Shown: piece after piece, positions 25,324 to 34,211 of the stretch
Numbering within the stretch: the stretch's first letter is position 1
Layout of the letters: every line of letters begins with the position of its first letter
Source: Hyphomicrobium sp.
Lineage (GTDB): Bacteria; Pseudomonadota; Alphaproteobacteria; Rhizobiales; Hyphomicrobiaceae
Length of the DNA stretch: 64,000 nt
Direction: 5' to 3'
NCBI GenBank assembly: GCA_022843145.1
Contig: JALHOF010000019.1
Location: 1 to 64,000, forward strand
Program-made: the position numbers and the translations under genes
The notes under the pieces: generated by a model
The model's database searches: none
What the model was told of the DNA's origin: nothing
Seen by the model: only the letters and a program-made list of their open reading frames with translations

Positions 25324-26411
25324 TGCACAGCCTCCACGTCTGCGTTCCGTTCATGCAACCGCCAAGCCAGAGCCGCCAACGCGATCACCAGTAGGCCCGT
25401 CAGCAGGAAGAACAGCGACGATCCCATCAGCGTGCCGATGGTCCTGAAGTAAATGCCCAGAACCTCGATCGAGAAGCCGGCGTAGCCAAGCCACATCACG
25501 CCGCCGTAGCCCGTGCGCGAGCCCCAGTAGATGGCCGCCAGTAGTGCCGCGAGTGTCAGCACCGCGAGCACGATCAACGACGATACCGTGACCGTCTCGA
25601 TGAACTGCAGCGCGAACATGCCAGCGAACGCGATGCCCATGCCGAGCCCGATCAAACTCGATGTATCGATGGGCAACCGCAGGCCAGCGTGTTGCGCGGC
25701 GAGCGCGCCGCCGATGATCACGAGTCCGATGAGCACGACCAGCGCATGGGCATGGCCATCATTCAGCAGATACCCCAGCGCCACGACCCACACCGCGAGC
25801 GCCAGCCCCGCGAGCCTGAGACCCGCCCCCCAACCCCGCCACGCCATTGCCGCCATGATCATCGCCAGCGCCGGCACGAACCACCAGTGCACGCTGCCCG
25901 TGATCACCGTTTCCCAACCACTCCATAATCCCGTCAGCAGGACCGCCGCTGCGAGCGCCGGGTTCGAGCCGATCAGCGCTCCCGTTCCCAGCGCGCCCGC
26001 AGCCCACGTCAGCACCGCGTCGGGGGGATTGCCGTCCATATGGTACATCTGCGCGATGAGCATGATCGATGCGCCGAACATCCCGACGCCCAGCAACAGC
26101 GCCGCGTGCGCGAAGCCGTCGAGCTTACGGTCGAACAGGGCCCCCGCGCCGCCGTAGGCCGCGACAAGCCCGCTGCCCAGCACGACAAGGCGCGCGAGTT
26201 TAGACATCTCCTGCCAGTTGGCCGCGACGAAGCTCATTGCCGCGAAGCCGAGTAGAATCGCGCCCAGCACAGCCAACGCGCCAGACAAGCCGAAGCCCGG
26301 CCGCATGGCGCCAATTTCGGCGCGGATGCGCTGCTCGCCCTCCGGCGTCACCCAGCCGGCCGCGCGCCAGCGGCCGAGATCCCGGTTCAGGCGGCGCTGA
26401 TAACTCCACAT
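25320..26411 (-). CDS. DUF2157 polytopic membrane protein
   Basis: 363-aa integral membrane protein with about ten hydrophobic segments. Its N-terminal cytoplasmic piece (WSYQRRLNRDLGRWRAAGWV, then GEQRIRAEIG) is the DUF2157 signature. It starts at 26411 with GGGAG upstream, rather than at 26426, and is coupled to the GDYXXLXY gene by a 4-bp overlap. A palindromic operator lies directly upstream. Function unknown. Confidence 0.88.
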   Translation of the reverse strand: MWSYQRRLNRDLGRWRAAGWVTPEGEQRIRAEIGAMRPGFGLSGALAVLGAILLGFAAMSFVAANWQEMSKLARLVVLGSGLVAAYGGAGALFDRKLDGFAHAALLLGVGMFGASIMLIAQMYHMDGNPPDAVLTWAAGALGTGALIGSNPALAAAVLLTGLWSGWETVITGSVHWWFVPALAMIMAAMAWRGWGAGLRLAGLALAVWVVALGYLLNDGHAHALVVLIGLVIIGGALAAQHAGLRLPIDTSSLIGLGMGIAFAGMFALQFIETVTVSSLIVLAVLTLAALLAAIYWGSRTGYGGVMWLGYAGFSIEVLGIYFRTIGTLMGSSLFFLLTGLLVIALAALAWRLHERNADVEAVQ

Positions 26412-26430
26412 CGCTCCCATCCTCACTTAT

Positions 26431-26461
26431 TGAACGACGTATATTTACTGATCGTCGTTCA
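26431..26461. promoter_or_regulatory. Palindromic operator upstream of the DUF2157-GDYXXLXY operon
   Basis: Perfect 9-bp inverted repeat TGAACGACG/CGTCGTTCA separated by 13 bp of AT-rich sequence (tatatttactgat), 20-50 bp upstream of the start. The AT-rich spacer would fit a promoter -10 region. The shape resembles TetR- or MarR-type operators; no regulator gene is adjacent. Confidence 0.6.
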
Positions 26462-26610
26462 GTTTGTCAAGTGTGTTCGTCCGCCACCCGAGCTTAGTCC
26501 TCAAATCTGGCTGGATGCTTGATTGGGGCGCGGCCGCGAGATGGCGAACGGCAAATCTCACCCGGCTTGGTGAATCCGCCGCGCGAACACGGTCCACAGC
26601 CGGAAACGGC

Positions 26611-27573
26611 TCAGAGCCCGAGCATCAGTTGGATGTTCTGCACTGCGGCGCCCGACGCACCTTTGCCGAGGTTGTCGAGCCGGGCGACGAGCACTACTTG
26701 CCGCTGTGCCAGATTGCCGAAGACGAACAGCTCGAGCCGATCCGTCGCGTTCAGTGCCTCAGCATCGATGCGCCCGCCCATCGCCTTGGTCGCATCCGTC
26801 CGCACCGAAACGAGCGCGCTCTCCCGATAGTGGTGAGCCAGCGCGGTCTCGATATCTGCGAGACTTGGCGACCCGGGCAGCGCGTCGAGGTGCAGCGGGA
26901 TCGAGACCAGCATCCCCTGGCGGAAATTGCCGACCGACGGCACGAAAATCGGGCGCCGCTCAAGCTTGGCGTAGGCCATCAGCTCCGGCACGTGCTTGTG
27001 CTCAAGGCCCAGCCCATAGAGCTCGAATGCCGGCGCCGACTTCTTGACCTCGTAGGCGTCGATCATGCTCTTGCCGCCCCCGGAATAGCCCGACACGGCG
27101 TTCACGTGGATCGGGAAGTCCGGCGGCACGATCCCGGCGTCGACCAATGGACGCAACAAGGCGATGGCGCCGGTCGGATAGCAGCCGGGATTGGCGACCA
27201 GGCGTGCCGCGCGAACGGCATCGGCCTGCTCGCCGCTCAGTTCCGGAAATCCATAGACCCACCCGGGCGAGACGCGGTGTGCGGTCGAGGCGTCGACGAC
27301 GCGCGGCGCTGCCGCACCGAGGCTCTTTGCCATGGCCACCGCTTCGATCGCCGCATCGTCCGGAAGACACAGCACGACGAGATCGACCTCCCGCATCAAC
27401 GCGAGGCGCGCGGCGGGGTCTTTCCGCTGGTCGCTCGAGATGCTGCGAACCTTCAGCTTGCCGAACCCTGCGAGCCGCTCGCGGATCTCGAGCCCGGTCG
27501 TGCCCGCCTCGCCGTCGATGAAGACGGTCGGTCCCGTGGCGATGTTCTTGAGGTCGACCGATCGCTCGGACAT
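26611..27573 (-). CDS. argC: N-acetyl-gamma-glutamyl-phosphate reductase (type 2 ArgC)
   Basis: NADPH-dependent reductase of arginine biosynthesis, converting N-acetylglutamyl phosphate to the semialdehyde. The 320-aa length and FIDGEAGTTGLEIRERL at the N-terminus mark the short type 2 enzymes; the catalytic Cys131 is in VANPGCYPTGA. Start 27573 has GGAG upstream and conserved sequence from there; the frame is open to 27633. In Rhizobiales the gene usually follows rplM-rpsI; here two terC genes lie between. Confidence 0.96.
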   Translation of the reverse strand: MSERSVDLKNIATGPTVFIDGEAGTTGLEIRERLAGFGKLKVRSISSDQRKDPAARLALMREVDLVVLCLPDDAAIEAVAMAKSLGAAAPRVVDASTAHRVSPGWVYGFPELSGEQADAVRAARLVANPGCYPTGAIALLRPLVDAGIVPPDFPIHVNAVSGYSGGGKSMIDAYEVKKSAPAFELYGLGLEHKHVPELMAYAKLERRPIFVPSVGNFRQGMLVSIPLHLDALPGSPSLADIETALAHHYRESALVSVRTDATKAMGGRIDAEALNATDRLELFVFGNLAQRQVVLVARLDNLGKGASGAAVQNIQLMLGL

Positions 27574-27678
27574 GACGTCCACTCCGAAAATGTTCAGGGC
27601 CGGGGCTTTAGAAGTCGCCACCGGCCCTGTCAATGCGCGTCGTCCTGCGGTCGGTCCCGGCGGCCGCCACTCGTGCCG

Positions 27679-28404
27679 CTACGATCCTATTCCCAACCTG
27701 TGACCGATCGCCTTCAACAGTGTCTCCGAACAGCCGACGCCCATCGCCTTGCAGGCGACGTCATGCGAGCCGGTGTAGATCATGTCGAGTGCGACCCAGA
27801 CGATCACCAGCAGGCCGACCCATCCGATCCAAGGGTAGTTCACCAGCAATCCGGCGATGTAGTGCGACGCGACCGCCATCAAGATGATTGCAACCGCGAG
27901 GCCGATGACCAGCACCAGTGGCGAGCCCTTGGCGACACCGGCGACGGCCAGCACGTTGTCGAGCGACATGGTGACGTCGGCGAGCGTGATCTGCCAGACC
28001 GCCGCGCCGAAACTCATGTTGCGGACGCCCGTTGCGGCGGCCCCGACTGAATGAGCGTCGGGCAATTCGTGCCCGCCGGGCGCGCTCAACTGTCGGTACA
28101 TTTTCCAGCATACCCACAACAGCAGCAAACCGCCGGCGAGGGTCAAACCGACAATGGCCAGCAGTTGTGTCGTGATGCCAGCGAACAGGATGCGCAATCC
28201 GACGGCGGCGGCAATGCCCCAGAAGATCACCTTAGACCGGATCTCGGGTGCGACCTGGGAAGCCGCGAGGCCGACGACGATGGCGTTGTCGCCAGCAAGA
28301 GTGAGATCGATGATCAGGATCTTGATCAGCGCATCCCAGTTGGTGACCCACCAGCCCGCCGTCCCGAGCTGCGAGACTTCGTTCATGAAACTTGTCAGAT
28401 CCAT
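27679..28404 (-). CDS. TerC-family membrane protein, copy 1
   Basis: 241-aa protein with about seven membrane segments of the TerC/YjbE family, linked to metal-ion (notably Mn2+) export in several bacteria. The two acidic hallmark motifs are present: DLTLAGDNAIVVGLA in segment 1 and TMSLDNVLAVAGVAKG in the second half. Start 28404 with GGAAGGGCGG upstream. It shares most residues with the next gene, a tandem duplication. Metal export is family inference. Confidence 0.9.
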   Translation of the reverse strand: MDLTSFMNEVSQLGTAGWWVTNWDALIKILIIDLTLAGDNAIVVGLAASQVAPEIRSKVIFWGIAAAVGLRILFAGITTQLLAIVGLTLAGGLLLLWVCWKMYRQLSAPGGHELPDAHSVGAAATGVRNMSFGAAVWQITLADVTMSLDNVLAVAGVAKGSPLVLVIGLAVAIILMAVASHYIAGLLVNYPWIGWVGLLVIVWVALDMIYTGSHDVACKAMGVGCSETLLKAIGHRLGIGS

Positions 28405-28656
28405 TATCCGCCCTTCCGCGTTACCATCAGCGGCTGGCGGACATGGCTCATGCGCCCGGTCTGCGGCCGCACACCACATCGCGTCGCGATCGGCGCTCGC
28501 CGCCGCGCCGACACCACCGACCCTTCGCGCATCTGGGGGCGGCAATCCCCGACGACAAGTCTCGGATTTCCTGTTTGCGCACTTTTTCGCCGCTTTTCGA
28601 ATTGCTGTCGCATTTCGCGCGCGCCGCGCTTGCTCACGCCACGAGAGAAAGCGAAA

Positions 28657-28683
28657 CGGCCCGAACCTGAAAGGTCCGGGCCG
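28657..28683 (-). terminator. Terminator of terC copy 2
   Basis: Stem CGGCCCG-x-ACCT/AGGT-x-CGGGCCG with one mismatch and a 3-nt loop, then TTTCGCTTTC on the minus strand. It lies about 40 bp after the stop of copy 2 and inside the 315-bp gap between the two terC genes, so they are probably separately expressed. Confidence 0.7.
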
Positions 28684-28719
28684 ACACGTCGTTGATTATA
28701 GCGGCAACAGTACCGTGCT

Positions 28720-29445
28720 CTAGGGGAAACCGAGCCGGTGCTTGATGCCCTGCCACAGCGTTTCCGAGCAGCCGAAGTCGTACATCTTGCACGATACTTC
28801 GTGCGAACCGGAATAGATCATGTCGAGGGCGACCCAGACGATCACCAACAGACCGACCCAGCTGATCCAAGGATATTTGACCAGCAATCCCGCGATGAAG
28901 TGCGAGGCGACCGCCATCAGCACGATCGCGACGGCGAGACCGATGACGAGAACAAGCGTCGAGCCCTTCGCGACGCCCGCGACGGCGAGAACGTTGTCGA
29001 GCGACATCGACACGTCGGCGAGCGTGATCTGCCACACTGCGCCCCAGAACGAGAGCTGCTTGTCGGCAGGAACGGCGGCGATGTTTCCGCTTTCGATATC
29101 TTCGAGCGAATGCTCTGACGGCCCTGAGATCTGGCGGTACATGCGCCAGCACACCCAGAGCAACAACAGGCCGCCCGCCAGCGTCAACCCGACAATGGCC
29201 AATAGCTTCGTCGTCATCGCCGCGAACAGGATGCGCAGCACGACGGCGGCGGTGATGCCCCAGAAAATTACCTTGGCGCGCAACTGCGGCGCGACCTGGG
29301 ACGCTGCGAGGCCAACGACAATCGCGTTGTCGCCGGCAAGCACGACGTCGATCATGATGATCTTCGCCAGCTCGTCCCAGTTGGTGCGCCACCAGCTCAT
29401 GCTGAGCAGCGACGTCAATTCGTTGAAGAATGCCGACAGGTCCAT
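28720..29445 (-). CDS. TerC-family membrane protein, copy 2
   Basis: 241-aa TerC/YjbE-type protein, about 75% similar by eye to copy 1. Motifs DVVLAGDNAIVVGLAASQVA and SMSLDNVLAVAGVAKGS hold the conserved Asp-Asn pairs thought to line the ion path. The two copies differ mainly in the cytoplasmic loop after RMYRQISGPSEH and at the C-terminus (CKMYDFGCSETLW against CKAMGVGCSETLL). Start 29445 with GGGGAGGA upstream. The paralogues may serve different metals or conditions. Confidence 0.9.
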   Translation of the reverse strand: MDLSAFFNELTSLLSMSWWRTNWDELAKIIMIDVVLAGDNAIVVGLAASQVAPQLRAKVIFWGITAAVVLRILFAAMTTKLLAIVGLTLAGGLLLLWVCWRMYRQISGPSEHSLEDIESGNIAAVPADKQLSFWGAVWQITLADVSMSLDNVLAVAGVAKGSTLVLVIGLAVAIVLMAVASHFIAGLLVKYPWISWVGLLVIVWVALDMIYSGSHEVSCKMYDFGCSETLWQGIKHRLGFP

Positions 29446-29658
29446 AAGTCCTCCCCGACGTCTCTTTGACCCCTAGCAGCGCGAACCCAATTCGATCAAG
29501 CGCTGTTCGGCGGCGACAGATTCCGTGGCGCGGCCATGACATCTTCCGGCAACGATCGCCGGTTCAGACCAACCTCGGACCCGTTCTTGGCATTCTGTAT
29601 ACCAGATCGCACAGCCCCGGTCATCCAAGATTTGCGCATAAAGAAGCAATCATAACGG

Positions 29659-29687
29659 CGACAGCCCGCCGAAGGGGCGGGCTGTCG
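29659..29687 (-). terminator. Terminator of the rplM-rpsI operon
   Basis: 12-bp perfect stem CGACAGCCCGCC/GGCGGGCTGTCG with a 5-nt loop, 46 bp after the rpsI stop. The T-run on the minus strand is weak. Confidence 0.7.
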
Positions 29688-29732
29688 AAATGTCGTAATC
29701 CAGGCTGGCGCGAAACGAGCCAGACGCTGCGA

Positions 29733-30218
29733 TCAGCGCTTCGAGAACTGGAAGCTGCGGCGAGCCTTCATGCGGCCGTACTTCTTGCGCTCGACGACGC
29801 GGCTGTCACGCGTGAGGAAACCGCCCTTTTTGAGCACGCCACGCAGGCCCGGCTCGAAATAGGTGAGCGCTTTCGAGATGCCGTGCCGGACGGCGCCGGC
29901 CTGACCCGACAAACCACCGCCGTTGACGTTGACCATGATGTCGAACTGATCGGCGCGGTTGGAGATCTTGAGCGGCTGCTCGAGCAGCATCTGCAGCACG
30001 GGGCGTGCGAAGTACTGCTGATAGTCCTTCTTGTTCACGACGATCTTGCCCTTGCCGGGCTTGATCCAGACGCGCGCCACGGCATTCTTGCGCTTGCCGG
30101 TCGCGTAGGCGCGGCCGAGCTTGTCGAGCTTTTGGACGTGAACGGGTGCTGCGGCGGCTTCCGGCTTGACGCCGGAGAGGCTTGCGAGATCGCCCAGGGT
30201 CTTCGTCTCCTGAACCAT
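29733..30218 (-). CDS. rpsI: 30S ribosomal protein uS9
   Basis: 161-aa ribosomal protein with the alphaproteobacterial N-terminal extension (about 30 aa) before the core ([20 protein letters not shown]), then [20 protein letters not shown] and the basic tail ending SFQFSKR that reaches the decoding centre. It follows rplM by 4 bp in the universal rplM-rpsI operon. Confidence 0.99.
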   Translation of the reverse strand: MVQETKTLGDLASLSGVKPEAAAAPVHVQKLDKLGRAYATGKRKNAVARVWIKPGKGKIVVNKKDYQQYFARPVLQMLLEQPLKISNRADQFDIMVNVNGGGLSGQAGAVRHGISKALTYFEPGLRGVLKKGGFLTRDSRVVERKKYGRMKARRSFQFSKR

Positions 30219-30222
30219 GATA

Positions 30223-30684
30223 TCAGACCCTCACATTCTTGGAGTTCATCTTGGCGACGTCGAGCGCAACCGGGTTCTGAGCCTGGTGCGGATGCTCGGC
30301 GCCCTTATAAACCTTGAGGTTGCGCATCAGCTTACGCTGCAGCGGACCGCGCGCGAGCATGCGCTCGACAGCGAGTTCGACGACGCGCTCGGGGTTCTTG
30401 CCCTCGAGGATCATCTTCGGTGTGCGCACCTTGAGACCGCCCGGGTAGCCGGTGTGACGCTCATAGAGCTTGGCCGTGCGCTTGTTGCCCGTGAACACGA
30501 CCTTCTCGGCGTTGATCACGATGATATTGTCGCCGCAGTCGATGTGCGGGGTGTAGAGGGCCTTGTGCTTGCCCTTGAGGCGCGTGGCGATGATGGTGGC
30601 GAGACGGCCGACGACCAAACCGTTGGCGTCGATCACGATCCACTTCTTGTCCACCTCGCCGGCTTTGGCCGAGTAGGTCTTCAT
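30223..30684 (-). CDS. rplM: 50S ribosomal protein uL13
   Basis: 153-aa large-subunit protein: [40 protein letters not shown], then [20 protein letters not shown]. The start at 30684 is chosen by conserved sequence and GGAGA upstream. First gene of the rplM-rpsI operon; an AT-rich promoter region lies upstream at 30,780-30,890. Confidence 0.99.
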   Translation of the reverse strand: MKTYSAKAGEVDKKWIVIDANGLVVGRLATIIATRLKGKHKALYTPHIDCGDNIIVINAEKVVFTGNKRTAKLYERHTGYPGGLKVRTPKMILEGKNPERVVELAVERMLARGPLQRKLMRNLKVYKGAEHPHQAQNPVALDVAKMNSKNVRV

Positions 30685-30854
30685 CAGGTGTCTCCGGAGG
30701 GGCGTCGGGTGACCGGCGGGAGGCCCCTGCTCCCGGCCAGCGGCGATCACCCCTTGCGGTCGCGATGCCAGTGGCGGTTATCTACGGCTGGTTCGCAACA
30801 AAGTCAACTCGAGACATCCGCAAATTATTCAATGAATTCCGCGTCTTATTGATT

Positions 30855-30891
30855 TGGTATTCTGATACCACAATACGGTTTCTGAATACCG
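30855..30891. promoter_or_regulatory. Two operator-like repeats 21 bp apart
   Basis: TGGTAT-tctg-ATACCA (30855-30870) is a perfect palindrome; a second, less perfect copy CGGTTTCTGAATACCG follows at 30876-30891, offset by 21 bp (two helical turns). They lie in the AT-rich gap between rplM-rpsI and the thioesterase gene. The arrangement suggests cooperative binding of a dimeric GntR- or MarR-like regulator; the regulated gene is unclear. Confidence 0.5.
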
Positions 30892-30893
30892 CA

Positions 30894-31340
30894 TCATGCT
30901 TGGGGCATGGCGTACGTCGCCGTCGCATGGGCCACCATCTCCGCCTTGCCATCCGAGTAGATTTCCACCTCGCCAAACGCCAACCGCTTGCCGGTCTTCA
31001 ACAATCTGACGTGGGCGACGAGATCCCGAGGCTCCGGCCGGGTCAGAAAGCTGATCGACAGATTGCTCGTCACCGCCTCCAACGCCGACGCCCCGCGCAC
31101 GCCGAGAATGGCGATATAGATGGCGACATCCGCGAGCGTGAACATCGCCGGCCCGGAGACCGTGCCGCCCGGACGCAGCATGTCCTCGCTCGCGCGCATT
31201 CGGACGCGCGCCGTGCCCGGGCCAGCCGATTCAATGACGATCCGCTTGCCGGGAGGGCCGAGTTGGGGGAAATGTTGAGCGACGAGTTGTGTTATTTCCG
31301 CAACCGTGAGGCTGGGTCGCGCGTCTTGTACTTGGACCAT
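30894..31340 (-). CDS. PaaI-family hot-dog thioesterase
   Basis: 148-aa hot-dog fold protein: MLRPGGTVSGPAMFTLADVA carries the helix region with the catalytic acidic residue, followed by ALEAVTSNLSISFLTRPEPR and the C-terminal strands ending AHATATYAMP. Such enzymes hydrolyse acyl- or aryl-CoA. Start at 31340 with a weak purine stretch upstream; the frame continues to 31562 without homology. The gene is divergent from the secreted-protein gene at 31428. Confidence 0.9.
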   Translation of the reverse strand: MVQVQDARPSLTVAEITQLVAQHFPQLGPPGKRIVIESAGPGTARVRMRASEDMLRPGGTVSGPAMFTLADVAIYIAILGVRGASALEAVTSNLSISFLTRPEPRDLVAHVRLLKTGKRLAFGEVEIYSDGKAEMVAHATATYAMPQA

Positions 31341-31427
31341 TCTTAATCTCGACGAACTCGTGGGATCGGATCCCGATGTAGCGGCGCTCGGCCGCGGAAG
31401 ATGACTTCTAACAGGGAGCTTCGTGCG

Positions 31428-31961
31428 ATGCTGCACGGCCAAAAGACGATCAAGAGCATTCTCGTGGCACTGGTGGCCGGCGTGTTCGGGCTCGCGCTCG
31501 GGTACGTGGCGATGCCAGCCCACGCCCAAGACATCAAACAGATGAAGCTCACCGACAAGCAAGTCGAGGGTTTCATCGCATCTCAGAAGGATCTAGCCGC
31601 CATCGCTGGCAAGCTGCAGTCGGCTGGCGACAAGCCCGACGCGAAACTACAGGCCGAGCTCGAAGACATTGCCAAGAAGCACGGTTTCGCAAGCTTCACC
31701 GAACTCGACGACGTCGCCGCCAACATCTCCATCGTGATGGCCGGCCTCGACCCGCAGACCAACAGCTTCATCGACCCCCTCGAGGCCCTGAAGAAAGAGC
31801 TCGAGGACGTGAAGGGCGATGCTTCGATCCCGGACGCCGACAAAAAGCAGCTCGTCGCCGAACTCGAGGACGCGATCAAGACGACGCCGCCGCTCGAGCA
31901 CAAGGAAAACATCGACGTCGTGAAAAAGCATCGCGAAGCGATCGAGAAGGCGATGCAGTAG
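31428..31961 (+). CDS. Secreted helical protein of unknown function
   Basis: 177-aa protein with a signal peptide (KSILVALVAGVFGLALGYVA, cleavage after AHA). The mature region is charged and helical: MKLTDKQVEGFIASQKDLAA, ELEDIAKKHGFASFTELDDV, later LKKELEDVKGDASIPDADKK. Similar periplasmic proteins occur across Rhizobiales without known role. Start 31428 (GGGAG upstream) or 31401 (GGAAG upstream) are both possible. A hairpin terminator follows. Confidence 0.8.
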   Translation: MLHGQKTIKSILVALVAGVFGLALGYVAMPAHAQDIKQMKLTDKQVEGFIASQKDLAAIAGKLQSAGDKPDAKLQAELEDIAKKHGFASFTELDDVAANISIVMAGLDPQTNSFIDPLEALKKELEDVKGDASIPDADKKQLVAELEDAIKTTPPLEHKENIDVVKKHREAIEKAMQ

Positions 31962-32001
31962 ACGCGCCTGATGACGCAGCCTGCAAGATCATGCAAAAGT
32001 A

Positions 32002-32027
32002 ACATGCGGCTCGCGAGGGCCGCATGT
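32002..32027 (+). terminator. Terminator after the secreted helical protein gene
   Basis: 9-bp perfect stem ACATGCGGC/GCCGCATGT, followed by CGCGTTTC; 40 bp after the stop. The first possible ATG of the next ORF (32024) is inside this hairpin, which argues for a later start of that gene. Confidence 0.6.
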
Positions 32028-32116
32028 CGCGTTTCAGGCTGTTTTCCCGTTTGGCCGTCAACACCATGCAGGCCAAAAAGCTGCTGCCCGCGGTCGCCCA
32101 CGATATGAGAGAGTCG

Positions 32117-32947
32117 ATGCAGGACAAAGTTGCGACAGACGCACGCGCGGCCGATATCGCGCCTGTCTCGATCACGCGGCCCGAACCCGGAATTGCCGTA
32201 CTCACGCTCGACCGCCCCGCGAGCCGCAACGCGCTGTCGATCGCCATGCTCGAAGCCATCAACTCCGCGATCGATCAACTCGGCAGCGACGACGGCGTGA
32301 AGGTCATCGTGCTCGCCGCCAATGGTCCCGCATTCTGCGCCGGACACGATCTCAAGGAATTGACCGCGCACCGCAACGACGCCGATGGCGGACGTGCGTT
32401 CTACGCGGCGACCATGTCGCTCTGCGCCGACGTGATGCAAGCGATCGTAAAATGCCCGAAGCCGGTGATCGCCGCCGTCCACGCCATGGCTACCGCAGCC
32501 GGCTGCCAACTGGTCGCGACCTGCGATCTCGCGGTCGCCGCCACCGGCGCCAAATTCTGCACGCCGGGCGTCAACATCGGCCTATTCTGCTCAACGCCGA
32601 TGGTCGCGCTCTCGCGCAACGTGCCGCGCAAGCGTGCGATGGAGATGCTGCTGCTCGGCGAAATCATCGGTGCGGAAGCCGCTGCCGATTACGGCCTCGT
32701 CAACCGCGCGGTTGCTGCCGACAATTTGATGGACGAGGCAATGTCGATGGCCCGCCAGATTGCCGCCAAGTCGCCGCTGACGGTCGCCATCGGCAAGGAA
32801 GCCTTCTATACGCAGATCGAAAAATCGCTCGGCGATGCCTACGCCTTCGCCGCCGACGTCATGGTCACGAACATGATGGCCGAAGACGCCAAGGAAGGCA
32901 TCGGCGCGTTCATCGAGAAGCGCGACCCGACCTGGAAGGGCTGCTGA
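32117..32947 (+). CDS. Enoyl-CoA hydratase/isomerase-family protein
   Basis: About 276-aa crotonase-fold protein resembling the ECHDC3-like branch. It shows IAVLTLDRPASRNALSIAML, the oxyanion-hole segment GPAFCAGHDLKEL, and AMATAAGCQLVATCDLAVAA for the second oxyanion loop. Gly is where canonical hydratases carry the first catalytic Glu, as in ECHDC3-type members, so the reaction is uncertain. The start is set at 32117 (GAGAG upstream) because the 32024 start falls in a terminator hairpin. No neighbouring beta-oxidation genes. Confidence 0.88.
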   Translation: MQDKVATDARAADIAPVSITRPEPGIAVLTLDRPASRNALSIAMLEAINSAIDQLGSDDGVKVIVLAANGPAFCAGHDLKELTAHRNDADGGRAFYAATMSLCADVMQAIVKCPKPVIAAVHAMATAAGCQLVATCDLAVAATGAKFCTPGVNIGLFCSTPMVALSRNVPRKRAMEMLLLGEIIGAEAAADYGLVNRAVAADNLMDEAMSMARQIAAKSPLTVAIGKEAFYTQIEKSLGDAYAFAADVMVTNMMAEDAKEGIGAFIEKRDPTWKGC

Positions 32948-33004
32948 GCGGCGGCGTCACAACGGTTCCACAACAGTCAGCCCGCACACTCAGAAAGAGA
33001 CGCC

Positions 33005-34192
33005 ATGATCACCGACACGCGCGCCACATCCGTGCCGCACGTTTTGACGCTGGTTGCGATCTGCCGCGTGCTCGCCTCGGCCCTCGCGCTCCAGGCACTC
33101 TCGCTCCCCGCGCATTCGCAGGAGTTCTTCGAGACGCGCCGCGAGTTCGTCGTCGAGAAGGCGTGCGAGGCGTATGACGGTTTCAAGCGGCGCAGCAACC
33201 CCGTCACCCTCGAGCCCGGCAAGGCCTACTCCGGCCGCGGCCTGAACAAGCGAGAGAATGCAAGCCACGTTTTCATCGTCGTCGGCACCGCAAGCAAGTG
33301 GGTGGAGATCGGCTGCGGGCGATTTGCCGACGGCGCCGCGCCGGATGCATCATGGGCATCCGAAGGCACCACAAAAAGTGCGACTGATGGTCGGGCCGGA
33401 GCGCCCGCGCCGGTTGCTGGTGGGCAAACGGAGGCGCAACGTAACGCCTGCCTCCCGTTCTTCGATACCATCGACAACCCAGTGGCGGTGAAGGTTGGCG
33501 GCAAGGTCGACATCTCACCCCCGGCACCCGCCCTCGACGCCTTCGACACCGCAATCACCGCCACCTGCGGCGCACCCGGCAAGGAGGTGACGCGCGCAGA
33601 ATTCAAGGCGATGCTGGGCGCGCACACCGCCGTCGCCGAGCGGATCAAGGCGTTTACCGGCGGCAAGGTGTTCGGCGACCGCCCGGTTCACGACAATCTC
33701 GCGTCCTACGTTGACGATCTCGCGGAGGCCTGGTTCGCGGTCAAAGCGTTCGACCACATCATGTGCGGCGAGCCGGGAGCGGGCCGCGGCAAGATCGGCG
33801 GGCTGCATTTCCACGCCCGCTATCTCCAGCTTCAACAGACCGGCGAGGCCTGCCTGATGGGTAATTACAGTCAAAACGAGGTCGTGCCCGGCGTCCTCTA
33901 CACGACGGGCGTGGTGATGCGCCTGGCCGACGGCCGTGTCATCCGCGATGCGCGCAAGGGTTATGGACTGACGCTCGGCGGGGAGGATCTGTTGAAGCTC
34001 GTCACACGCGCGTTCGCCGAAAACCCGACCGCGAGCGGCGACAGCAGCGCCTGCCTGCTTCCCGTGCGCGACGATGGGCAGGCGTTTACGGCGGTCTTCG
34101 TCCGCCGCGCGGCTGGGATCCGCACCTTCTATCCCGACGCCACGCCATCACCGCGCGATCCCAAATGCGTCGCCCCCATCGCCTTGCAATGA
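33005..34192 (+). CDS. Secreted protein with EndoU-like C-terminal domain
   Basis: 395-aa exported protein (signal peptide ending AHS-Q near residue 38). The N-terminal ~100 aa (FFETRREFVVEKACEAYDGF, then HVFIVVGTASKWVEIGCGRF) form a separate small Cys-containing domain. The C-terminal part, from about 190, has IGGLHFHARYLQLQQTGEAC and VVPGVLYTTGVVMRL, similar to bacterial EndoU-family proteins, including the His-rich turn. EndoU enzymes cleave RNA after uridine. The call is from motif memory and needs a profile search; catalytic Lys placement is not established. Confidence 0.55.
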   Translation: MITDTRATSVPHVLTLVAICRVLASALALQALSLPAHSQEFFETRREFVVEKACEAYDGFKRRSNPVTLEPGKAYSGRGLNKRENASHVFIVVGTASKWVEIGCGRFADGAAPDASWASEGTTKSATDGRAGAPAPVAGGQTEAQRNACLPFFDTIDNPVAVKVGGKVDISPPAPALDAFDTAITATCGAPGKEVTRAEFKAMLGAHTAVAERIKAFTGGKVFGDRPVHDNLASYVDDLAEAWFAVKAFDHIMCGEPGAGRGKIGGLHFHARYLQLQQTGEACLMGNYSQNEVVPGVLYTTGVVMRLADGRVIRDARKGYGLTLGGEDLLKLVTRAFAENPTASGDSSACLLPVRDDGQAFTAVFVRRAAGIRTFYPDATPSPRDPKCVAPIALQ

Positions 34193-34211
34193 CAGCCGGA
34201 GGCCATGCGTC

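Noticed and set aside
29446-29732. yybP-ykoY (manganese) riboswitch upstream of the terC genes
   Set aside because: Looked for because TerC-type genes often carry it; the conserved GGGGAGUA and downstream loop sequences were not found.
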